The notes beneath the pieces are model-generated. The model saw only the letters and a list, made by a program, of their open reading frames with translations, did no database searches and was not told the DNA's origin. From Amycolatopsis alba DSM 44262 (GTDB lineage Bacteria; Actinomycetota; Actinomycetes; Mycobacteriales; Pseudonocardiaceae), in contig NZ_KB913032.1 in the NCBI RefSeq assembly GCF_000384215.1, forward strand, positions 395,020-459,019: a stretch of 64,000 nucleotides of DNA, given 5' to 3'. How positions within the stretch are numbered: position 1 is the first letter of the stretch; every line of letters begins with the position of its first letter. A program made the position numbers and the translations under genes. Shown piece by piece: positions 26,076 to 33,100 of the stretch.

Positions 26076-26384
26076 TCAGGAGCCGTCGGAGTCCTCGGCC
26101 CACACCGCGGCGGGCGTACCGTGCTCCAGCGCGCCGATGTAGACGATCTCGAACGAGGAATCGGAGCGTCTCAGCGCTATCCTGATAACCAGGTCGTGTT
26201 TCACCAGAATGATGAACTGATGCGGATCCCGGCCGTCTCCGAAAATGTCGTAGATGAGAAAAGCGGATCCGTCGGCTACCGCGAAAAGCGCTTCGTAGAT
26301 AACATTGCGTTCGGCCTGCGGGGCGTTGATCGCCCATTCTTCCAGCACCTGCAAACCCGACGTGAGCTGGAGGCGCATAGCCAT
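26076..26384 (-). CDS. Small protein with RelE/ParE-like pattern
   Basis: 102 residues. A central stretch, AFLIYDIFGDGRDPHQFIIL followed by KHDLVIRIALRRSDSSFEIVY, gives alternating strands reminiscent of the RelE/ParE toxin sheet; catalytic residues of known toxins are not evident. GGAGG lies seven bases before the ATG at 26384; a second ATG two codons on is possible. It lies 113 bases downstream of a 49-aa gene. Toxin-antitoxin membership is a weak possibility; it may simply be a conserved actinobacterial protein of unknown role. Confidence 0.55.
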   Translation of the reverse strand: MAMRLQLTSGLQVLEEWAINAPQAERNVIYEALFAVADGSAFLIYDIFGDGRDPHQFIILVKHDLVIRIALRRSDSSFEIVYIGALEHGTPAAVWAEDSDGS

Positions 26385-26497
26385 CCGAAGGCCTCCTCGA
26401 GGTCTCGCCGGGTCGCGGGGGATCTTGATTCTCCCGCGCGTGATACCCGGTGGTCTTCTTTGTCCGTGCTGTCTTCGCTGGTCGCGGCCCATGTCCG

Positions 26498-26647
26498 CTA
26501 GTTGTAGCCGAGGACGATGTGGTCGGCCGGGAAGTCGTTTTCGGCAGACTGCCTCGGCTCCGGGACGAACGCGGCGGCGTCGGCCTCGTCGATCCCGCGC
26601 GGGCCGAAATCATCGGTCACGACCCAAATTCGCACCTGTGCCGTCAT
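26498..26647 (-). CDS. 49-aa hypothetical peptide
   Basis: Begins MTAQVRIWVVTDDFGPRG and ends FPADHIVLGYN; acidic, no cysteine. GGGAGG lies six bases before the ATG at 26647, a strong reason to believe it is translated. It is the first gene of the minus-strand series leading to the RelE-like protein and the redox operon. The function is unknown. It could be an accessory subunit or a leader; without Cys or clustered Ser/Thr in the tail it is a poor azole precursor. Confidence 0.5.
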   Translation of the reverse strand: MTAQVRIWVVTDDFGPRGIDEADAAAFVPEPRQSAENDFPADHIVLGYN

Positions 26648-26827
26648 GACGTTCCTCCCGGCCTTCGATGAAGAGCTCACTTGACAACCAAGGATGGACC
26701 CGTCCGATCGGAAGCCGATGGTGGTGCGATCGAGGACGGCTGAAGAGCCCGATGAGCAAAAGACAAGTCGCCGGTGCGGGGGTCCCGGTAGTGCCCTTGT
26801 GATACCCCGGAACACAAGGAGCGCGCC

Positions 26828-26941
26828 ATGACCGAACGCCTCGACCCGTACGAGCTCTACGCCGACGACGAACTCGACGTCGACCTGCTGGGCCTGACGT
26901 GGCCCGACCCCGCCGTCCCCGAGCAACGGGACCGCCCGTGA
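26828..26941 (+). CDS. 37-aa acidic mini-protein
   Basis: MTERLDPYELYADDELDVDL starts the peptide, which ends WPDPAVPEQRDRP. AAGGAG lies seven bases before the ATG. It is the only plus-strand gene candidate between 21.7 and 50.1 kb and is isolated between two minus-strand operons. Strongly acidic with no Cys, Ser or C-terminal Thr cluster. Possibly a regulatory or leader peptide. Existence rests on the ribosome-binding site and codon-like composition only. Confidence 0.4.
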   Translation: MTERLDPYELYADDELDVDLLGLTWPDPAVPEQRDRP

Positions 26942-26955
26942 CCGCACCGCACGAC

Positions 26956-27014
26956 AAGTCCGTGAAGGCCTCCTTGAGGGACTCTGAGTCCCTCAAGGAG
27001 GCCTTCACGGACTT
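26956..27014 (-). repeat. 29-bp-arm perfect palindrome at the end of the PKSE operon
   Basis: Two perfect 29-bp inverted arms around a single central T (26985); the arms contain GTGAAGGCCTCCTTGAGGG. It lies 11 bases after the stop of the last gene of the operon (27025), so it can act as a terminator on the minus strand. An almost identical palindrome is at 44741-44795, and the CGTGAAGGCCTCCTT part returns at 45938-45986. This marks a dispersed repeat family. Confidence 0.85.
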
Positions 27015-27024
27015 GGGACCGGCA

Positions 27025-27213
27025 TCAGCGCAGGGTGGAGGTACGCCAGGTCGCCGAAGCTAGGGGCGACCAGGTGGAACGCGCGGGCGCGGCGGGCGGC
27101 GCGGCCGAGGCGAGCGCGGTGAGGACGGCGACGAGCGCCGCCAGTTCGGCGTCTTCCGGGTCCCCCCGCAGGACCCGGAAGAGCGGCGCACTGTCCTGTC
27201 CGGACGGTGACAT
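27025..27213 (-). CDS. Acyl-CoA carboxylase epsilon subunit
   Basis: 62 residues with the signature FRVLRGDPEDAELAALVAVL, then an Ala/Pro linker and RSTW, typical of the small epsilon subunits of actinobacterial acetyl/propionyl-CoA carboxylases. These bind the beta hexamer and raise activity. The ATG at 27213 is 11 bases after the beta subunit stop. No biotinylated alpha subunit is in the window, so it must come from elsewhere. It is the last gene of the PKSE operon and is followed by a palindrome. Confidence 0.88.
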   Translation of the reverse strand: MSPSGQDSAPLFRVLRGDPEDAELAALVAVLTALASAAPPAAPARSTWSPLASATWRTSTLR

Positions 27214-27224
27214 GGTTCCCCCGT

Positions 27225-28928
27225 TCAGATCGGGTGGTTGCCGTGCTTGCGCTGCGGCGCCGCCTTTCGCTTGTCCTGCAGCATGTCCAGCGCCCTGGCG
27301 ACGGCCGAGCGGGTGTCCGCGGGGTCGATGATGTCGTCGACGAGCCCGCGTTCGGCCGAGTACTGGGGGTTCATGAACTCCTCGGTGTACTCGGCGACCA
27401 GATGCGCGCGCAACGCGTCCGGATCCGAAGCGGCCGCGAGGTCCTTGCGGAACAGCACGTTGACCGCGCCCTCGGCGCCCATCACGGCGATCTGGTTGGT
27501 CGGCCACGCCAGGGACAGATCCGTCCCGATGGACCGCGAATCCATCACGATGTACGCGCCGCCGTAGGCCTTGCGCAGGATGACCTGGATCCGCGGCACG
27601 GTCGCCTCGCAGTAGGCGTGCAGCAGCTGCGCCCCGTGCCGGATGATCCCCGAATGCTCCTGCTCGACCCCCGGCAGGAAGCCGGGGACGTCCACCAGCG
27701 TCACCAGCGGGATGCTGAACGCGTCGCAGAACCGCACGAACCGCGCCGCCTTCTGCGAGGCGGGACCGTCGAGCACGCCGGCGAACACCACCGGCTGGTT
27801 GCCGACCAGGCCGACCACGCGCCCGTCGATCCGCGCGAGCGCGCACAGCACGTTCTGCGCCCAGCGTTCGTGCAGCTCGAAGAACTCGCCGTCGTCGGCC
27901 AGTTCCGCGAACACGTCCCGCATGTCGTACGGCTTGTTCGGCTCCACCGGGACGAGGTCCGCGAACCGGGGCCGCCGGTCCTTGCCCGCGTCCTGCGACG
28001 GCTCGCGCGGCGCGGGCTCCAGGTAGTTCGACGGCAGCAGCGAGACCAGGTAGCGGACGTCGGCGAGGCAGCTCTCCTCGTCGTCGTGCACCACGGTCGC
28101 CACCCCGGACGACGCGCCGTGCACGTCCGCCCCGCCCAGTTCGTCGTGGCTGACCCGTTCCCCGGTCACGGTCTCGACGACGTCCGGCCCGGTCAGGTAC
28201 ATGCGGGCGGTGTCGCGCACCATGAAGACGAAGTCCGCGAGCGCGGGCGAATACGCCGCCCCGCCCGCGCACGGCCCCAGCACCACGCTGATCTGCGGGA
28301 TGACGCCGGACGCCTCGACCTGGCGGCGGAAGATGCCGCCGTAGCCGTTGAGCGCCATGACCCCTTCCTGGATCCGCGCTCCCCCGCTGTCGTTGAGCCC
28401 GATCAGCGGGGACCCGGTGGCGATGGCCAGGTCCATCACCTTGTGGATCTTCGCCGCGTGCGCCTCGCCGAGCGAACCGCCGAAGACGGTGAAGTCCTGC
28501 GCGTAGACGAACACGCGCCGTCCGTCGATGGTGCCCGAGCCAGCGACGACGCCGTCGGTGTACGGCCGGTTCTCCGCCAGCCCGAGCCCGCTCGCCTGAT
28601 GCCGCCGGTACAGCTCGACCTCGGTGAAGGAATCGGGGTCCAGCAACAGATCCAGCCGCTCGCGAGCGGTGTGCTTGCCCAGTGAGTGCTGCCGCCGGAC
28701 GCCGTCGAGCCGTCCGTCGACGATGTGCTCGCGCAGTTCGTCGCGCTGCGTGCGCAGCAACGGCATCGTCGGCTCCGGCGGGTGCACCGGTTCCGCGCCG
28801 CGGGCGAGCGGGATCACCTGCCCGTCGGTCGCCCGCGGGAGCCGGGGGCGCCGCAGCCGGTCTTCCGGCAGCGGCACCACCTCGGACTCCTCCGTGCGCT
28901 GGGCGCCCGGATCACCCTGCAGGGTCAC
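27225..28928 (-). CDS. Acyl-CoA carboxylase carboxyltransferase (beta) subunit
   Basis: A 567-aa crotonase-fold carboxyltransferase. It has ARERLDLLLD, DFTVFGGSLGE, GLNDSGGARIQEG (oxyanion region), GPCAGGAAYSPALADF, GFLPGVEQEHSGIIRHGA and SRSIGTDLSLAWP. It transfers CO2 from carboxybiotin to acetyl- or propionyl-CoA to give malonyl- or methylmalonyl-CoA; malonyl-CoA is what PKSE needs. The GTG at 28928 has AAGGAGG four bases upstream and overlaps the preceding stop (GTGA), which rules out the longer frame. The N-terminal ~50 residues are an extra, charged extension compared with usual subunits. Confidence 0.92.
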   Translation of the reverse strand: MTLQGDPGAQRTEESEVVPLPEDRLRRPRLPRATDGQVIPLARGAEPVHPPEPTMPLLRTQRDELREHIVDGRLDGVRRQHSLGKHTARERLDLLLDPDSFTEVELYRRHQASGLGLAENRPYTDGVVAGSGTIDGRRVFVYAQDFTVFGGSLGEAHAAKIHKVMDLAIATGSPLIGLNDSGGARIQEGVMALNGYGGIFRRQVEASGVIPQISVVLGPCAGGAAYSPALADFVFMVRDTARMYLTGPDVVETVTGERVSHDELGGADVHGASSGVATVVHDDEESCLADVRYLVSLLPSNYLEPAPREPSQDAGKDRRPRFADLVPVEPNKPYDMRDVFAELADDGEFFELHERWAQNVLCALARIDGRVVGLVGNQPVVFAGVLDGPASQKAARFVRFCDAFSIPLVTLVDVPGFLPGVEQEHSGIIRHGAQLLHAYCEATVPRIQVILRKAYGGAYIVMDSRSIGTDLSLAWPTNQIAVMGAEGAVNVLFRKDLAAASDPDALRAHLVAEYTEEFMNPQYSAERGLVDDIIDPADTRSAVARALDMLQDKRKAAPQRKHGNHPI

Positions 28929-29092
28929 GCCGCCTCCTTCAGCCGGGCCTCGCGCTCGAGCTCGTCCATCTCGATCTCGCGCACGATGTCGCGCCAGCAC
29001 ACCCCCCGTCCGAGCCGGGGCATCGTGGTGACCACCGGCGGCCGCTCCGGCGAAAGAGCCGGGGCGGGCGTGGCGGATTCGTTGACGGTCAT
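28925..29092 (-). CDS. 55-aa hypothetical protein in the PKSE operon
   Basis: Starts MTVNESATPAPALSPERPPV and continues MPRLGRGVCWRDIV and REIEMDELEREARLKEAA, with a charged C-terminal helix. GGGAGAGG lies seven to eight bases before the ATG, and its stop overlaps the beta-subunit start by four bases (GTGA), so it is almost certainly translated. I do not recognise the family. Coupling to the carboxyltransferase suggests a stoichiometric partner or a folding aid. Confidence 0.65.
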   Translation of the reverse strand: MTVNESATPAPALSPERPPVVTTMPRLGRGVCWRDIVREIEMDELEREARLKEAA

Positions 29093-29109
29093 GACAGTTT
29101 CCTCTCCCT

Positions 29110-29682
29110 TTAGGCCGATGCCCGTACCCGGCCGTCGATCTGGTGGTAGCCGCCGCTGTAGAAGACCAGCGAGTCCTGCGCCGTGCCGCGGCTGGAGGCG
29201 ACCACCTTGCCGAGGAAGATCGAGTGGTCACCGCCTTCGTAGACCTCCGCCAGCTCGCATTCCAGCCACGCCAGCGCGCCGTCGAGCAGCGGGGCGCCGG
29301 TCTGCGGCCCCGCCGTCCAGTCCACCGAATCGAACTGCGCGAGCCCGGCGGGGCGCCGCCAATCCGCGAAGTACTTCGCCAGTTCCTTCTGGTCCGAAGC
29401 CAGCACCGTGACCGCGTACGAACCGGCCGTCACGATCGCCTCGTGCATCCGCGCCGCGCGGGAAACGCAGCACAGCACCATCGGCGGCTCCAGCGACACG
29501 GAGGTGACGGCGTTGGCGGTCATCCCGTGGGCCCGTTCGCCGCCGGCGGTCAGCACCGTGACCCCGGTGGCGAACTGGCCCATCACCTCCCGCAGCCCGG
29601 CCTGTGCGGACAACCGGCGCCGGGCCGCGGGGGTCGGCAGGCGTTTCAGCACCGGCCGCTTGGGCTCTTCCTCGCTGCCCAC
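29110..29682 (-). CDS. Flavin reductase (HpaC/SgcE6-like)
   Basis: A 190-aa NAD(P)H:flavin oxidoreductase of the short-chain, FMN-binding split-barrel family: MGQFATGVTVLTAGG, HGMTANAVTSVSLEPPM, CVSRAARMHEAI and the C-terminal GDHSIFLGKV. It supplies reduced flavin to a separate monooxygenase; enediyne clusters often contain one (E6). The GTG at 29682 has GGGAGAG upstream and is one base after the thioesterase stop. The flavoprotein at 23995 is the only flavin monooxygenase-like gene in the window but has its own NADPH motif, so the true partner is uncertain. Confidence 0.88.
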   Translation of the reverse strand: MGSEEEPKRPVLKRLPTPAARRRLSAQAGLREVMGQFATGVTVLTAGGERAHGMTANAVTSVSLEPPMVLCCVSRAARMHEAIVTAGSYAVTVLASDQKELAKYFADWRRPAGLAQFDSVDWTAGPQTGAPLLDGALAWLECELAEVYEGGDHSIFLGKVVASSRGTAQDSLVFYSGGYHQIDGRVRASA

Positions 29683-29683
29683 G

Positions 29684-30124
29684 TCACTCTCCCTTGCGAT
29701 CGACCGTGTACGGGGCCAGCGCCTCACGCAGCTGTTCCGGGACCCGGCTGGGCACCGTCGCCGTGTTCGGGCCGCGCATGCACGCGATCCGCTGCCGTCC
29801 GCGGGCCACCAGCCGCTCGCCCTCGTCGGTGAGGTGGACGTAGTCGAAGGTGAACTGGATCTGGGTCTGGGTCAGCTCCTCCAGCCGCAGCCGGATGGAC
29901 AGCTCGTCGAACGCGGTGATCTCCGCGTAGAACTCGCAGTCGACCTTGAGCGTGAACAGCTTGAGGTCGTGGCGGACCTCTTCGAGCACCGCGGGTGCCT
30001 TCTCCTTCAGGAACATCTCGCGGCACCGGCCCTGCCAGCGCACGTAGTTCACGTAGTAGACGTTGCCGACCAGGTTGGTCTCCTCGAACCCGACCGTGTG
30101 AAGGATCTCGTAGTAGTCGGCCAT
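29684..30124 (-). CDS. Enediyne thioesterase, hotdog fold (TEBC/E10 type)
   Basis: A 146-aa 4-hydroxybenzoyl-CoA-thioesterase-like protein beginning MADYYEILHTVGFEETNLVG with NVYYVNYVRWQGRCREMFL. This is the signature of enediyne TEBC, where E/N replaces the usual catalytic Asp (here EETNLVGNVYY). In known clusters it releases the polyene, for example heptaene, from PKSE. It is one base after the PKSE stop, the standard arrangement. C-terminal Arg residues that shape the active site are present in RGRQRIACMRG. Confidence 0.93.
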   Translation of the reverse strand: MADYYEILHTVGFEETNLVGNVYYVNYVRWQGRCREMFLKEKAPAVLEEVRHDLKLFTLKVDCEFYAEITAFDELSIRLRLEELTQTQIQFTFDYVHLTDEGERLVARGRQRIACMRGPNTATVPSRVPEQLREALAPYTVDRKGE

Positions 30125-30125
30125 G

Positions 30126-33100
30126 TCAGTTCTCCTCTCCCTGGAGCACCGCGAAGACGACGGGATCGGTCCGGTCGTTGACGGTCGTCACCCAGGTGGC
30201 GATGCGGGCACTGCCGTGGGAAAGCACCGCCCAGCCGTCCGGGTCGACCCGGTGTACGGTGAGCGCCTGTGTCATGTCGCCGGTCTTGCGCACGCATTCC
30301 AGCGCGCTCCAGACACGGGTGTGCGCGACCGAAAGCGGTTCGCGGGCGTCCGCGGCGAGTAGTTCGCCCACCGAAAGCAGATCCTCGCCGAGCAGGCCCG
30401 CCCAGTCCTCCGGTGTCCGTTCGATCGCCGTTTCGACGTCGCACGCGATCCGGCCGGTGCCTGTGATCGCCAGGGTGAGCTCGGCGCTGTGCGACGCGCT
30501 CACCTCGACGCCGTCGGCCTCCGGTTTCCCGTCCGGGCGGTAGCGGATCTCTAGCGTGCCGTCGACGGCACGGCCGGCGGCCAGCGCCGTCTGCGCCCGG
30601 CGTTCCGGCGTGGTCTCCACGGAAACGCCCAGCGGATCCGGTTCGACGACGATCGCGCGGGACGAGCCGAGCAGCCGTTCGACCGAACGCTCCAAATAGG
30701 ACCCGAGCATCGACGGGACCCAAGGTCCTTCCCCGTCACGCTTGCGCACCGCGCGCAGCTTCAGCCCTTCCCACCGCTCGACGAGCTTCCCGTCGGGATT
30801 GCGGACGTCGAGGTCGTAGACGTAGCTGTCGCCGTCCTGCGAACGCTCGCGGGCGTCGAGGAGCACGAACTCCGGGTCCTGCTCGCCGGGCTCGGCCAGG
30901 TACAGCCGCTCGATCCCTTGCGGCAGCAGGGTCGCGTCCGGGACACAGCACTGGATCGCGTGCATCATCGCGTCGCGGGTACCGGGGTCGGCCAGAAGCT
31001 GTTCCTGAGGGAGGAACGGCGCGAACCAGTCGACCTCGGCGCCGGTCGCGATCTCCGCGACCGCGTGCCGTGCGCTGGCCCGCCGGTAGCCGGTGACGCG
31101 CTGGAACCGCTTGCCCTGGAACAGGACCGTGCCGTACAGCTCGGTCGTCGGGTCGACCGGGACCGGCGGCAGCGCGACGTCGCGGACGATCGTCTCGCCG
31201 AGCGGATCCGGCCGGGAGAACCGCAACCGGGCGCGGAAGTGATCGGCACTGAACCCGGTCTCCCCGCTGCGCAGCACCACGTCCACCGTTTCGGCGTCCC
31301 TGGCCAGCGCGGCGATCCGGATCGTGGTCGACCCGCCCGGCGAGACGATGATCGGGCGCAGGAACTCGACGTCGGAGAACACCGGCGCCGGCAGGGTTTC
31401 CGCGCCCAGCGCGGCCTTGGCGACCTGGGTCATCGCCTCCATGCCGATCACCGCCGGGAACAGCAGCTGACCGTCGAGCAGGTGGTCGGCCAGATACGGG
31501 TCGCTGCCCGCGGACAGGTCGGCCTCGGTGATCAGCTCGACACCCGGATAGTGCACGACTGCGCGGTCGACGAAGCGGGTCAGCGGCAGTTCGCGCTTCT
31601 CCACCGGCAGGGTGGCCAGCCCCGCGGTACGGCCGCAGACGACCAGTACCGACGGGGCGGCCGGATCGCCGACGACCTGGCGGAGGATCTCGATGCCCTC
31701 CTCGGTCGGGATGGGGGTGATGCCGTCGCGCATCAGAGCGCTGACGACACCGAGCTTTTCGCCCATCCCGGTCCCGGACCAGACCGACCATTCCAGCGCG
31801 ATCGCCCGTGCGTTCGGGTGTTCGCGGCCGAAGCGCACGGTCAGTTCGGTCATCCAGTCGTTGGCCGTGGCGTAGTGCGCCTCACCGCGCAGGCCCGCCC
31901 GTCCGATGATGCTGCCGAAGGTGACCAGCAGCTTGATCTTGTCCTTGTCGACGGCGTCGAGGACGGCGTTGAGACCGCCGATCTTCGGCGCGAGGGTCTT
32001 GCGGAAACTCTCCTCGGTCAAGGAGAACAGCGCGGCGGGCTCGTTGCGGCCCGCGCCGTGCAGCACCGCGGTGACCGGGCCGAATTCGGCCTGGACGCGG
32101 CCGATCGCGTCGGCGACCTGCCTGCCGTCGGTGACGTCGGCGCGTTCGTAGCGGTAGGTGATGCCCGCCGCCGCCATCCGCCCGAGGTTCTCCGACAGTT
32201 CGGCGTCGTCGGCAGGATCGCTCCGGCCCAGCAGCGCCAGTTTCGCGCCGGAGTCCTTGGCCAGCGCCAAAGCGCTCTCCGCGGTGATGCCCTTTCCGCC
32301 ACCGGTGACGAGCAGGACGTCTTCGGTGCCCAGCGGGGTTCCTTCGGCTTCGGACGGCGCCAGCGCGCCGAGCTTCGGCACCGTGCGGACACCGGCGGTG
32401 TCGTAGCGGACCTCGCTGAAGTCGGTGGTGGCCGCGACCTCGGTGACCACAGTGGACACCGCACCGCCGACAGCCTCGGGGTCGACCGGGTTGACGTCGG
32501 CGAGATCGACGATCGTGGTGCGGGCCGACGGGTCCTCCAGGCGCAGCGTCTTCGCCAGGCCGGAGGCGCCGAGCCCGTGCTGCACCACGACGAACCGCGT
32601 GCCGTTGGGCGCGGCCAGCACCGCGCGGCCCGCCTCGAGGAACAGGCCGACGTCGTCCGCGTCGCTGTCCTCGTTCAGGCACAGGAGGACACCGTCGCCG
32701 ACACCGGCGGTGGCCAGTGCCGCGCGCAGGGGCTCCGCCAGCGGATGGCCGTCCGGGGCGAACGCCGTCCATTCGGCGGCGGCGAGGCCAGGTGTGAGGT
32801 CGGGCGCGGGCTTCGGCGCGACGACGTACTCGACCGCGAACGGCCGGACCCACGGCCCGACGCCGGCGACCTCGGCCTGGTTGCCGTCGGCGGGTTTGGC
32901 GGTCTGCGCGAGTTCGTCGATCATCTCGGCGAGTTCGCCGAGACAGACGGTCGCGAAGTTCGGCATGCCCTCCAAGGCGGGGCGGCCGAGCGCGCGGGTC
33001 ACGTCGTTGACCAGCTGGCCGACGGTGATCGACGAAAGGTGCAGGTCGTCGAGCGGATGCGTGTCGGCGGTGACCGCGTCGAGCGGCAGTTCGACGCGTT

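Noticed and set aside
26498..26647. 49-aa peptide as TOMM precursor
   Set aside because: It has no Cys and only scattered Ser/Thr in its tail, so there is almost nothing for YcaO/SagB to cyclise.
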